This document shows, in pieces, positions 12,857-21,752 of a stretch of 33,057 nt of DNA. The notes beneath the pieces are model-generated. The model did no database searches. It was given only the letters and a program-made list of their open reading frames with translations, and was not told where the DNA came from. The stretch lies in NCBI GenBank assembly GCA_947588205.1, contig CANPYG010000027.1, positions 1 through 33,057 of the forward strand, written 5' to 3'. A program made the translations under genes and the position numbers. How positions within the stretch are numbered: the stretch's first letter is position 1; the number at the start of each line of letters is the position of its first letter. Source of the DNA: an uncultured Acetatifactor sp. GTDB lineage: Bacteria; Bacillota; Clostridia; Lachnospirales; Lachnospiraceae.

Positions 12857-15742
12857 TTAATATTCGTTGACGGACGCCCCTTCATTTGCCTCATTCGCCG
12901 TTCCGGTGATGAGATCCTCCTCTTTCGCAAGACCATAATAATATTTCACGATATCTCTTGTTACCTGAGCGGCATAGTCGGAAGAATAGCCAAAAGGAAT
13001 CCTGGTGGCGAATGCAAGCTCCGGATCGTCATAGGGCGCGTATCCCACAAATAAGGCGTGGTTGGCACGAGTCTTGATCTGCTCCGCGGTACCGGTCTTG
13101 CCGGCTACCTGAACCGCCAGATCGCCGAAGTATTTCTTCCCCTCCACCACCTTGCGCATACCGGTATGGATGGCGTCCCAGTAGCTTTCGTCCATTTCTA
13201 TGGTATTGCGGATGCTTGGTGTGAACGCTTCCACCACTTTTCCGGAAGCGTCCGTTATCTCATTGATCAGCGTCAGGTTATAACAGGTTCCGCTGTTTGC
13301 GACGGTAGTCACATATCTCGCCAGCTGGGATGTGGTAAAGCTGTTAGAACCTTGTCCGATGGCAGAACGCACGGCATCTCCGTTGGAAATGATCGGCGCA
13401 TATTCAGAGATTTCCACGCCGGAACGCTCGGACAGTCCGTACTGGTCCGCATAATAAGCCAGTGCATCAAGCCCCTCCTGGTCGTTGTAGGAATCCCCCC
13501 GGGTTGCAAGCCGGTATCCCACCTCATAGAAGAAATAGTTACAGGAATTCTGAATGGCGCCCACCACGTCCAGCAGCCCATGTCCGCGCGACCAGCAGTT
13601 GGGGGAAGGGGTAATATTGGTATAGGTCTTCACACAATTGATCTTGTCGCGCAGGGTGATGACGTTTTCGCATAGCCCGGCCGTCGCGGAGACCATTTTA
13701 AAGGTGGAGCCGGGCGCCGCCTCATATTGGGTCGCATAATTTAACAGCGGGCTTGATTTATCTGTGGTAAGCTTAGCGTAATACTGGGCGTTGACGGAGT
13801 TTGCCATCATATTGTTGTCATAGCCCGGATAAGAAACCATGGCGAGGACCTGCCCGGAATGCACGTCTGTAATGACGACGGAGCCATTGCAGGGATCCAG
13901 GGCCAGCTGCGCCGGCGTGATATCCAGGTTTTTGATACGGTTCATCATAAACTGATATGCGGACAGCTTCCCCGAATAAAGCAGCTCCTCATCCTCCGCA
14001 TCGATCTTTACCGCGTCCTGCTCACATAAAAGCTTACAGATATCCTTGCCCGAGATCACATCGTTCAGAAGCATATATTTATAAAGCTTCTTCTGAAATT
14101 CCACGTTTCCGTCGATCATTGTGATGATATAATCCACGAGCTTTTCAAAGGTTTCCTCTGAATCCACATATTTTTCATCAAAGGAAAGCCTGTTTACATC
14201 GATCCACCTGGAATCGATGCAGAAATTCAGATATTCATTCAGGCTGATGACCTCTTTGTCCGCCCATGCGACATAGGTATCGTTATTTCTGTCAAGCATA
14301 TCCTGGTCTATCACATTGTTCTTATTTAGCAGCGAAACGATATTGCTCTGATAGACCTGGTATTCCTCCTTCAATTTATTGTAGGGCGTTTTCTTCTCTA
14401 CCAACTCTTCCCTGAGCTGGGAATAAACTTTTTCCTTGTAATCGAGATATGCGGCATATACGGAACTTTCTGTCTCCCCCGCGCCGGAGGCCGCAAAGTG
14501 TTCGATGTCCAGGATACTGTTATTGATCATGGCAAAGTAAACATCATAAATCGGGATCGGGATATCCTTATTGCTGCTTGCGCCGGCATCATACTTCTTG
14601 ATATTCTTGATCTTATCCGTGATGATTCCGGCGATATGCTGTTCCAGGATCTCATATACCGCGATCTGAAGGTCCGCGTCAATGGTAAGGTAAATATCTT
14701 CTCCGGCGACGGGCTCCATGCGGTCCTTTACTTCAAGGGTCTTGCCCATGGAATCGGCCACCACCGTTTCGCTTCCCTTGATTCCCTGAAGCCTGCCCTC
14801 CATGCTCTCTTCAATGCCGCCCTTGCCCACGACATCGTTGATGTTATACCGTTCAGGGTTTCCGCCGGCCTCTGCTTCTGCCGCATTGAGGGATTCCAGG
14901 GCCTCCGATGAAATCTTTCCTGTATATCCTAAAATATGGGCAAAGTATTCGCTGTCCACATATCTTCTGACGGTATCCTCTTCTATGGTCACTCCGATAA
15001 GGACATCGGAGTTTTCCATGATCAGCGCAACCGTTTCCGGACAAATGTCCTTCGCCACAGTTACCCCGAGATATTTTCGGAATCCTATCAGCTTCAGGTC
15101 ATAGCGGAGCGTGACCATTTGAAGCAATTCCCGTTTGGTATAGCCTTTTCCGACAATAAAATCGCTTTTTGAATCCCCCTCCACTTCATATTCGCCGATC
15201 TGGAAGTCCTTCCCAAGAAATTCCATCAGTTCCTCTGCGGTGGTGGCAAGCTGTTCGTCAGAGAGATCATCAATATATCTTTCGCCATATACATCGGCAA
15301 GGAAACGCTGCAGGGACCGCCCGGAGACGGAATATGCAAATTCCCCATCCTCGTCGATCATAATGTTAAAATCCGAGATAATGCTGTCCCCGTTTTTTTC
15401 AACCATTTTGATCAGCTTAAAAATATTGCTGTTCATCTGACGGTTCTTGGAGGAGGTGCTCATCCCTGAATCGAAAACGTCCTCTAACCTGACAGAATAC
15501 GCCAGCTCGCTGTATGCCAGCACCTTACCGTTCCTGTCCAGGATCCTTCCCCTGGTACTTGCGATCTCCCTGGTCTTCTCAGTCATCAGGACAAAGTTGT
15601 CCAGATATTCCTGTCCCCGCACGATCTGCAGATCAAAACACCGATAGACCAAGATCCCGCCCAGGATAAAAAACAGGATTGCCAGTATGGTTGTCCGGCT
15701 CTTTATGATACTTTTTAACCGATCGATCCATTCGTCAAACAA
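12857..15742 (-). CDS. Class B penicillin-binding protein 2, with large insertion
   Basis: The transpeptidase of the elongation machinery. With TTG 15742 it has 961 residues: one transmembrane helix (about 17-35), a pedestal region beginning RGRILDRNGKVLAYSE, and a C-terminal transpeptidase domain with STFK (Ser679), SCN (Ser733) and KTG (Lys882). Typical PBP2 is 600-700 residues; the excess is about 235 residues between TIDADLQIAV and PAQLALDPCNGSVVITD, rich in charged residues and helix-forming. An in-frame ATG at 15784 adds 14 residues but has a poorly spaced ribosome site, while TTG 15742 follows AAGGAGAG by 9 nt and overlaps the mreD stop by 8 nt. Partner of RodA (9874). Confidence 0.9.
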   Translation of the reverse strand: MFDEWIDRLKSIIKSRTTILAILFFILGGILVYRCFDLQIVRGQEYLDNFVLMTEKTREIASTRGRILDRNGKVLAYSELAYSVRLEDVFDSGMSTSSKNRQMNSNIFKLIKMVEKNGDSIISDFNIMIDEDGEFAYSVSGRSLQRFLADVYGERYIDDLSDEQLATTAEELMEFLGKDFQIGEYEVEGDSKSDFIVGKGYTKRELLQMVTLRYDLKLIGFRKYLGVTVAKDICPETVALIMENSDVLIGVTIEEDTVRRYVDSEYFAHILGYTGKISSEALESLNAAEAEAGGNPERYNINDVVGKGGIEESMEGRLQGIKGSETVVADSMGKTLEVKDRMEPVAGEDIYLTIDADLQIAVYEILEQHIAGIITDKIKNIKKYDAGASSNKDIPIPIYDVYFAMINNSILDIEHFAASGAGETESSVYAAYLDYKEKVYSQLREELVEKKTPYNKLKEEYQVYQSNIVSLLNKNNVIDQDMLDRNNDTYVAWADKEVISLNEYLNFCIDSRWIDVNRLSFDEKYVDSEETFEKLVDYIITMIDGNVEFQKKLYKYMLLNDVISGKDICKLLCEQDAVKIDAEDEELLYSGKLSAYQFMMNRIKNLDITPAQLALDPCNGSVVITDVHSGQVLAMVSYPGYDNNMMANSVNAQYYAKLTTDKSSPLLNYATQYEAAPGSTFKMVSATAGLCENVITLRDKINCVKTYTNITPSPNCWSRGHGLLDVVGAIQNSCNYFFYEVGYRLATRGDSYNDQEGLDALAYYADQYGLSERSGVEISEYAPIISNGDAVRSAIGQGSNSFTTSQLARYVTTVANSGTCYNLTLINEITDASGKVVEAFTPSIRNTIEMDESYWDAIHTGMRKVVEGKKYFGDLAVQVAGKTGTAEQIKTRANHALFVGYAPYDDPELAFATRIPFGYSSDYAAQVTRDIVKYYYGLAKEEDLITGTANEANEGASVNEY

Positions 15743-16253
15743 AAATCTGCGCTCTCCTTTTTTCTCTCGCTTCCAAGCCCACATTGATCCTTAAGATCAA
15801 AGGATATAATATTAAGGTAACCACTATCGTATAAATCGCTTCCGGCAGAATAACGCCTGTCAGATAAGAAACAAACTCGAATTTCCCCTGCAGCAGAAAA
15901 AGCAGTACATAACAGGTCAGACCATAGGTCAGATCGCTGATGATGATGAGCGCAAGGGGAAGCTTGATATCCTCAGGATAAAAAATCCGGCTGAATTTTC
16001 CATTCAGAAAGCCGATATACATAAAGACCATGGCGTAAAATCCAAGGATATCCCCATAAAAAATATCGCACAAAAGCCCGCAGAAGAATCCGATGAGCAA
16101 CCCCTCCCGGTCCCCTCTCATAAATCCAAAGGAGGCGGTCAGAATGATCATCAGGTTGGGGATGATACCCCCAAAATCCAGCCAGCAAAACACTGTGGTC
16201 TGGAGTAAAAAAAACAGAAAAATAAGCAGTGCAACCACAATCTTCCTTAACAT
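15735..16253 (-). CDS. mreD: Rod shape-determining protein MreD
   Basis: An integral membrane protein linking MreB/MreC to the peptidoglycan synthases. The preferred ATG 16253 gives 172 residues starting MLRKIVVALLIFLFFLLQTT, with five to six hydrophobic helices and the family-like GLLIGFFCGLLCDIFYGDIL. The frame opens at 16289 inside mreC, but those upstream ATG codons lack a ribosome site; ATG 16253 has GGAG 6 nt upstream. The 3' end overlaps the PBP2 start. Confidence 0.93.
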   Translation of the reverse strand: MLRKIVVALLIFLFFLLQTTVFCWLDFGGIIPNLMIILTASFGFMRGDREGLLIGFFCGLLCDIFYGDILGFYAMVFMYIGFLNGKFSRIFYPEDIKLPLALIIISDLTYGLTCYVLLFLLQGKFEFVSYLTGVILPEAIYTIVVTLILYPLILRINVGLEAREKRRAQIFV

Positions 16254-16269
16254 ATCCCACTCCATGCTT

Positions 16270-17154
16270 CTATTCCAGGGCATCCTCATCGTTCACCTGC
16301 TGCTTGGTCTGGGTAATGATGAGGACCTCTTCCAAATGCTCAAAGTCCACCACCGGCATTATGTATCCGGACTTGGTAAGATTATTGGCGTCAAGAAAAA
16401 TCGTATCGATGTAGCCGATCAGGATATCCGCCAGATACTTGTCACTGATGCTGGAGGTGACCACCTTGCTGCCTGTTTCCACCTGGTCGTCCCCGTCCAG
16501 CAGCTGACTGAAGCGAATGACGCCGTCTTTCATCAGCTGTAGATCCCCGGACACGATCAGATTAACGCCGGAAGGCATAACGGAACCGCTTACGTTGGAA
16601 TTGTCGGAAATAATGGAGGTCACCTTTGCCCAGTTGGGTCCGACAGACGTGATACGTCCTACCAGACCGCCGCCCGCCATCACATTCATGTCGACCGCAA
16701 TTCCATCTTCATAGCCCTTATCTACAGTAAAATTGGAATACCAGTTGCTGGAATCCCGGCTTATGATACGCGCACCCACGGTTTCAAACTGACTGTATTT
16801 TTCTTTCATCTCCATGAGCTCGCGCAGCCGGATCAGCTCATAGCGTTCCTGCTGCAGAATGGTATTTTCACTGGTGAGCTCATCCACCTGCTCCTTCAGT
16901 CTTGCGTTCTCGTCCAGAAGCTGCCTGATCTGGCCTAATTCCTCTGAGCGGTTGGAAAGCCATTCGCCTGCATTGCTGATGCCCTCCTGGAAGGGAACCA
17001 CGATGTATCCTGCAGCCGTATTTAACGGTATATCGAAGAAATCCGTGCCAAAGGTAAGGAGCATCGCCACGCTGCAAAACACTGTTAAAACAAAGAGGAG
17101 ATATTTACTCGGCAAAGTAAAGCTCTCCCCTTTTTTCTTTATAACTGGGCTCAT
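16270..17154 (-). CDS. mreC: Rod shape-determining protein MreC
   Basis: A 294-residue bitopic scaffold of the elongation machinery: a basic N-terminus, one transmembrane helix (about 18-37), a coiled coil (about 70-120, rich in Glu, Leu and Arg) and the extracellular double beta-barrel MreC domain (about 125-285; VGARIISRDSSNWYSNFTVD, GGGLVGRITSVG). It starts inside the mreB stop (ATGA overlap), indicating coupled translation. Confidence 0.96.
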   Translation of the reverse strand: MSPVIKKKGESFTLPSKYLLFVLTVFCSVAMLLTFGTDFFDIPLNTAAGYIVVPFQEGISNAGEWLSNRSEELGQIRQLLDENARLKEQVDELTSENTILQQERYELIRLRELMEMKEKYSQFETVGARIISRDSSNWYSNFTVDKGYEDGIAVDMNVMAGGGLVGRITSVGPNWAKVTSIISDNSNVSGSVMPSGVNLIVSGDLQLMKDGVIRFSQLLDGDDQVETGSKVVTSSISDKYLADILIGYIDTIFLDANNLTKSGYIMPVVDFEHLEEVLIITQTKQQVNDEDALE

Positions 17155-18161
17155 TTACTCATCCCTTCAATTGCATAAGCTACCGATTTATAGTTGTCCT
17201 CTCTAATAATCTTGGAAAGCCCCACCGCAACGCTGGTAATGGGATTCTCGGCAAGATTTACCTTCAGCTTTGTCCCCTGTGCAATGCATTCGGCAAGATG
17301 TCCTGTCTGGGATGCGCCGCCGCTTAAGTAAACGCCATGACGGTAGATATCTGCCGCGAGTTCAGGCGGCGTGCGCTCCAGGATCACCTTCACGTTATCC
17401 ACTATGGTGTTGAAATGCTCCTGAAGGGAATCCACTACAAGCTTGGTAGGTATTTCCCGTTCTACCGGAAGACCGGTCACAATATCACGTCCATATACAA
17501 TCGCGCCGCTGTTCTCGGCTTCCAGATCGTTTAAAGCCACCTTGACCGCTTCCGCTGTCTTCCCGCCGATGATCAGGCTGAATTCCTTTCGGATCGCAGT
17601 CTTAATCGCCTCGTCAAACTTTGCCCCGCCCACCTTGATCAGGCGGCTTAAGACAATCCCGCCCAGGGACAATATGGATATTTCCGTTGTCTCGTAGCCC
17701 ACGTTCACTGTAAGCACCCCCTGCGAGTTCTTCACATCGATATCCATGCCGAGACCGTCTGCGACAGCCTTTTCCACAACCATGATCTTCTTGGCCTTCA
17801 CGTTGGCGTCCCTGATCAGGTCATAAAAGGCCCTCTTCTCCACCTCTGTCACATCTGTAGGAACTGCGATCAGGAAATCCGCAGGCTTCGCGCTCCCTTT
17901 TTGGAGGTCCGAAATAAAATACTTCACCAGGGTCTCCATATTTTTGATATCAGCGATGACGCCATTGGAAAGCGGATAGGAAATCTGGATATTGCTTGGG
18001 GCCTTTTCATACATCTCAAAGGCGGAATCCCCATAGGCGAACAGAATATTCTTGTTCTCAATGGCGATCATGTTCTTCTGAACCATGATATTGTCGTCGT
18101 TTTTGCTGTAAATTTTGATGTTGTTCGTACCGAGATCGATACCAAATGCGTTGATTGCCAA
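17151..18161 (-). CDS. mreB: Actin-like cell shape protein MreB, divergent nucleotide site
   Basis: A 336-residue MreB that polymerises under the membrane and steers cell-wall synthesis. The phosphate-1 loop FGIDLGTNNIKIY (6-18), the catalytic-type Glu130 (VVEKAVADGLG) and the C-terminal GVYLSGGASQ are present. The phosphate-2 loop, usually DIGGGTT, is NVGYETT here (153-159), so the conserved Asp and two glycines are changed. I recall the same divergence in other Lachnospiraceae MreB, so it is probably a lineage trait. Translation starts with TTG, 8 nt after AAAGGAG. It follows radC by 15 nt and overlaps mreC by 4 nt. Confidence 0.94.
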   Translation of the reverse strand: MAINAFGIDLGTNNIKIYSKNDDNIMVQKNMIAIENKNILFAYGDSAFEMYEKAPSNIQISYPLSNGVIADIKNMETLVKYFISDLQKGSAKPADFLIAVPTDVTEVEKRAFYDLIRDANVKAKKIMVVEKAVADGLGMDIDVKNSQGVLTVNVGYETTEISILSLGGIVLSRLIKVGGAKFDEAIKTAIRKEFSLIIGGKTAEAVKVALNDLEAENSGAIVYGRDIVTGLPVEREIPTKLVVDSLQEHFNTIVDNVKVILERTPPELAADIYRHGVYLSGGASQTGHLAECIAQGTKLKVNLAENPITSVAVGLSKIIREDNYKSVAYAIEGMSK

Positions 18162-18176
18162 AATGACAGCTCCTTT

Positions 18177-18866
18177 CTATAGTAAACCTGATTCTTTAAA
18201 GCTGGTATATCTGTTATCGCCGATGATAACGTGATCCAGGAGAGGGATCTCCAACTGCTCCCCCATCTGCGCTACCTGTCGGGTCAAAGCCTTATCACAG
18301 CCGCTGGGCGTCGGGTCTCCGCTTGGATGGTTATGCACCAGCAGAATGTTGACCGCCTTTTGTCTTAACGCCTCCAGGAAAATCTCCCGGGGGGATATCA
18401 GCGACATCCGTACACTTCCGTTGGACAGCTCGGATTCCTTCAGGACCTGTCCTTTGGCGTCCAGGGATACCAGGACAACGCATTCTGTGTCCTTATGCCT
18501 GAGCTGTTCCATAAAATATTCCGCCACGCTTCCGGAATCCGTAAAAATCAGCCCCTGTTTTGCGGTAGCGCGGCTGATCCTGGCAGAAAGCTCTGTAATG
18601 CATTTCAGCTTTACCGCCTTTACCTCTCCAATCCCCCTGACACCCTTTAATTCTTCCACAGACAGATCATACAGCCCCAGAAGCCCTTCCCTGGGGTATC
18701 TTGCGAGCTTCAGGACTTCCTGCGCCACCGCAAGGGCATCCATGTCGTGCGTGCCTGTCCGCAGGATCACCGCCAGCAGTTCGCTCTCCGTCAAAGCCTC
18801 CGCGCCATAAGCCAGAAAACGTTCATACGGCCTGGACGGCGTTCCCGTCTCTTTTTGCTTCTTCAT
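18177..18866 (-). CDS. radC: RadC/YsxA-family JAB-domain protein
   Basis: A 229-residue RadC-like protein (UPF0758). A helix-hairpin-helix segment (LKGVRGIGEVKAVKL, about 72-86) precedes the JAB1/MPN metalloprotease-like domain with the metal motif VHNHPSGDPTPSGCD and an upstream Glu (HKDTECVVLV). Despite the name, a role in DNA repair is not established. It is found just upstream of mreB in many Firmicutes, as here. GGAAGGGAG lies 4 nt before the ATG. Confidence 0.94.
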   Translation of the reverse strand: MKKQKETGTPSRPYERFLAYGAEALTESELLAVILRTGTHDMDALAVAQEVLKLARYPREGLLGLYDLSVEELKGVRGIGEVKAVKLKCITELSARISRATAKQGLIFTDSGSVAEYFMEQLRHKDTECVVLVSLDAKGQVLKESELSNGSVRMSLISPREIFLEALRQKAVNILLVHNHPSGDPTPSGCDKALTRQVAQMGEQLEIPLLDHVIIGDNRYTSFKESGLL

Positions 18867-18928
18867 ACGTCTCCCTTCCGACCTTCTCCGACGACGTATG
18901 ACCCTTCCAAATAAAAATACAAATTTCT

Positions 18929-19204
18929 CTATCGGATAAAGCGATAAACCACGAGGGCGATTACCACACCCAGAACACTTGCAATGGTAATATGGAACTG
19001 AAGCCCGAACGTCAGGATGATAAATCCCATATTGAGCTCAACCGGGGAGCTGAGCCCGAAGGATTGTCCATAATTTAAAAAACTTCCGTCAAAGAACGTT
19101 CCGATAAAGCGTCCTATCACAAATCCAACCAGAACCAGGATGATCAATGTCCAGTTTATCCTTTTCAAAATCCCATACCATCTTTCTTCTGTATTCTCCG
19201 GCAT
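18929..19204 (-). CDS. DUF4321 small membrane protein
   Basis: A 91-residue protein with two hydrophobic helices (about 18-38 and 57-88) joined by a short loop with FFDGSFLNYGQSFGL. It matches my memory of DUF4321, a small Clostridia membrane protein family often encoded beside radC and mreB; no function is known. It is the first gene after the shape-operon promoter. The AGGGG ribosome site is close (3 nt) to the ATG. Confidence 0.8.
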   Translation of the reverse strand: MPENTEERWYGILKRINWTLIILVLVGFVIGRFIGTFFDGSFLNYGQSFGLSSPVELNMGFIILTFGLQFHITIASVLGVVIALVVYRFIR

Positions 19205-19267
19205 CTGCCCCTGTAAGGATTACATCCGCCAAAAACTATCCCACCAAAGCCCGATTATGACAGGATC

Positions 19268-19296
19268 ATGTCGACAGATGCCCTCACTGTCGACAT
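19268..19296. promoter_or_regulatory. Operator-like 10-bp inverted repeat at the shape-operon start site
   Basis: A perfect inverted repeat, ATGTCGACAG / CTGTCGACAT, with a 9-nt spacer. Each arm contains the 8-bp palindrome TGTCGACA, and the palindrome centres are 19 bp apart, nearly two helical turns. The right arm abuts and slightly overlaps the -10 box, so it covers the predicted transcription start. It could be a repressor site or a 10-bp hairpin at the very 5' end of the mRNA. Confidence 0.7.
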
Positions 19297-19323
19297 TGTA
19301 GCATATTTTCCAGAATCTGTACA
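19295..19323 (-). promoter_or_regulatory. Promoter of the DUF4321-radC-mreBCD operon
   Basis: On the minus strand, TGTACA at 19318-19323 (four of six to consensus), a 17-bp spacer and TACAAT at 19295-19300 preceded by TGC, an extended -10. It lies 15 nt past the stop codon of the upstream PLP-enzyme gene and about 90 nt before DUF4321. Confidence 0.65.
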
Positions 19324-19338
19324 TAAAATTCAACAATT

Positions 19339-20712
19339 TTATTTCGTGGTTTTTCTAATTTTTTCTTTTGCTTTTTCAAGTTCCTGCCCGGATATGACAC
19401 CCTTATTCAACAGGAACTGCAAAGATTTCATGATACCGAACCTGGCGTGCTGCCAGGTCAGCCCACCCTGAAAATAAACCGCGAAGGGCGGTTTGATGGG
19501 TCCGTCCGCAGAAAGCTCGATGGAAGAACCGGATACGAAGGCGCCCGCCGCCATGATCACCGGGGCGTCGTAGCCGGGCATGTCCCAGGGCTCAGGCGTC
19601 ACGTGACTGTCCACAGGGGCCGCCGCCTGGATTCCTTCACAGAAAGAGGTCACCCCCTCCGGCGTTCCGAAGGTCACCGCCTGAATGATATCGTGACGGT
19701 CCTCCCAGCCGTTTGGAATCACCGCAAAACCGAGGTTCTCATAGAGATTAGCGGCAAAAACAGCCCCCTTTAAGGCGCTGGCGGTCACTGTGGGCGCAAG
19801 GAACAGCCCCTGATAAAACTGCCCCAGCACGCCTAAGGACGCCCCCACTTCCTTCCCGAGACCGGGGGAGGTCAGACGGTAGGCCGCGTTTTCCACACAT
19901 GTCCTCTTTCCTGCGATATAGCCGCCGATGGGGGCAAGCCCGCCGCCTGGATTCTTGATGAGGGAGCCCACTACCATGTCGGCGCCGACGTCCGACGGTT
20001 CGATGGTTTCCACAAACTCGCCGTAGCAGTTATCCACCATACAGATCACGTCCGGTCTGCGTTCCTTTATAAAAGAAATCAGCTCCCCTATTTGGGCAAC
20101 CGAAAAGGTCGGTCTGGTCTGGTAGCCCTTGGAGCGCTGGATCGTGACCAGCCTTGTCCGTTCATTCAGGGCTTCTTCGATCCCTTCATAATCAAAGCTT
20201 CCGTCCTGTTTCAGCTCCACCTGCCTGTAGGTGATCCCATATTCCGCCAGGGAGCCCCTGGACGGACGGATGCCTATGACCTCCTCTAAGGTATCGTAGG
20301 GCTTTCCGACGGGGGAAAGCAGTTCATCCCCGGGACGAAGGTTGCTCATCAGGGCGAGCGCCAAAGCATGGGTTCCGCATGTGATCTGGGGTCTGACCAG
20401 GCAATCCTCTGTGTGGAAGATATCTGCGTAGGCCCTCTCCAGGGTATCCCTGCCGAGGTCATTGTAGCCGTAACCGGTCGTTCCCGTAAGACAGGCCTCG
20501 CCGACCTGGTTTTTCTGCATGGCCGCAAGAACCTTCAGCTGATTATATTCCGCCACGGAATCGATGGCGGCAAAGCGCCCGGAAAGAAGTCCGCAGACCG
20601 CTTCCCCATAGCTGTACACATCTTCCCCGATTCCCATTTCCTTATACTGCTTTCTTATCAGATCCTCCATGCCTCCGGCGGCTCCCTTCCATAAAATAAA
20701 AGAACGTCGCAT
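19339..20712 (-). CDS. PLP-dependent methionine gamma-lyase family protein (YnbB-like)
   Basis: About 457 residues of a fold-type I PLP enzyme in the Met_gamma_lyase/'aluminium resistance' family, related to Bacillus YnbB. The PLP lysine should be in VVGSLIKNPGGGLAPIGGYI, and MVDNCYGEFVE is the cofactor-binding Asp region. GTTGYGYNDLGRDTLERAYA and the C-terminal GGLTWQHARFGIMKSLQFLL are also family-like. The frame extends to 20787, overlapping miaA, but ATG 20712 has GAAGGA 6 nt upstream; ATG 20670 would be too close to its GGAGG. The true substrate is uncertain. It is the last gene of the mutS-mutL-miaA run. Confidence 0.88.
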   Translation of the reverse strand: MRRSFILWKGAAGGMEDLIRKQYKEMGIGEDVYSYGEAVCGLLSGRFAAIDSVAEYNQLKVLAAMQKNQVGEACLTGTTGYGYNDLGRDTLERAYADIFHTEDCLVRPQITCGTHALALALMSNLRPGDELLSPVGKPYDTLEEVIGIRPSRGSLAEYGITYRQVELKQDGSFDYEGIEEALNERTRLVTIQRSKGYQTRPTFSVAQIGELISFIKERRPDVICMVDNCYGEFVETIEPSDVGADMVVGSLIKNPGGGLAPIGGYIAGKRTCVENAAYRLTSPGLGKEVGASLGVLGQFYQGLFLAPTVTASALKGAVFAANLYENLGFAVIPNGWEDRHDIIQAVTFGTPEGVTSFCEGIQAAAPVDSHVTPEPWDMPGYDAPVIMAAGAFVSGSSIELSADGPIKPPFAVYFQGGLTWQHARFGIMKSLQFLLNKGVISGQELEKAKEKIRKTTK

Positions 20713-20749
20713 TCCGTTTCCTTCGCTGTAAAGCGATTCCTTCCGCACC

Positions 20750-21733
20750 TTATATCGATCCGTTCTGCCGGTCCAGTATCCCTGCATCCCTCAGGCATTC
20801 CAGCAGATAGGAAAGAATTCTCCCCTCATCATTTTGAAAAGCCTCCTTCTCGACCCACAGGACAGATTTTTCCCGGCGGAACCAGGTGAGCTGTCTCTTC
20901 GCAAAATGCCTGGTATCCCGCTTGATAAGGGCAACCGCTTCATCCAGGGTGCATCTGCCGTCCAGGTAATCCAGAATTTCCTTGTAGCCCAGTCCCTGCA
21001 TGGAAACCTGTCCGCTGTGGCAGCCCATATCCCGGAGCCGCCTCACCTCATCCACAAGCCCCGCACGAAGCATTTCATCCACACGCCTGTCGATCCGCTC
21101 ATAAAGATGCTGCCTGTCCTCATTCAGGACAAAATAGCAGGAACGGTATGCGCTCTTTTTCGCGCGTTCCTGTTTATTATGCTCCGAGATTTGCGTTCCT
21201 GTCAAATGAAAAAATTCTAAAGCCCGTATGGTGCGCTTGACATTATTGGCGTGGATGGCTTCTGCGGATGCGGGGTCCACCTGCCTTAACATTTCATGCA
21301 GGGCCTCCGCTCCCCTCTCCCCCGCCAGCTGTTCCAGCCTCCTCCGGTAAGAGGTATCTTCCTCATTTTCCGTAAAATCAATGTCATACAGGACAGCCTG
21401 AATATAGAAGCCGGTTCCCCCGGCAAGAATGGGGATATGCCCCCTCCCATAGATTTCCTTCATGCATTCCCTGCATTTACGTTGAAAAAAGACCACGTTA
21501 AAATCCTCAGAAGGCTCCAGGATATCGATGAGGTGGTGGGGAACCCCCTGCATTTCTTCGGGAGTGATCTTGGCGGAGCCGATATTCATGTGGCGGTAGA
21601 CCTGCATGGAATCAGCGGAAATAATCTCCCCTCCGATTGCCTTCGCAAGCTCTATGGACAGCCTTGTTTTGCCTACGGCAGTAGGTCCCGTCAGAATAAC
21701 CAGGGGCTTTTCCGCATTTATTTCCTGTATCAT
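20750..21733 (-). CDS. miaA: tRNA dimethylallyltransferase
   Basis: Transfers a dimethylallyl group to A37 of tRNAs reading codons that start with U. From ATG 21733 it has 327 residues, starting with the P-loop region PLVILTGPTAVGKTRLSIEL, then IISADSMQVYRHMNIGSAK (substrate aspartate), ILAGGTGFYIQAVL, and the C-terminal VSMQGLGYKEI and FAKRQLTWFRRE. The frame is open to 21859 inside mutL, but the extra 42 residues are not family-like, and AAGGGA lies 8 nt before ATG 21733. It follows mutL by 19 nt. Confidence 0.96.
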   Translation of the reverse strand: MIQEINAEKPLVILTGPTAVGKTRLSIELAKAIGGEIISADSMQVYRHMNIGSAKITPEEMQGVPHHLIDILEPSEDFNVVFFQRKCRECMKEIYGRGHIPILAGGTGFYIQAVLYDIDFTENEEDTSYRRRLEQLAGERGAEALHEMLRQVDPASAEAIHANNVKRTIRALEFFHLTGTQISEHNKQERAKKSAYRSCYFVLNEDRQHLYERIDRRVDEMLRAGLVDEVRRLRDMGCHSGQVSMQGLGYKEILDYLDGRCTLDEAVALIKRDTRHFAKRQLTWFRREKSVLWVEKEAFQNDEGRILSYLLECLRDAGILDRQNGSI

Positions 21734-21752
21734 GTATAATTTCCCTTCCCGT

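Noticed and set aside
19323..19342. Perfect 8-bp A/T hairpin at the 3' end of the YnbB-like gene as a terminator
   Set aside because: The stem has only A-T pairs, includes the stop codon and lacks a following U-tract; too weak to call.
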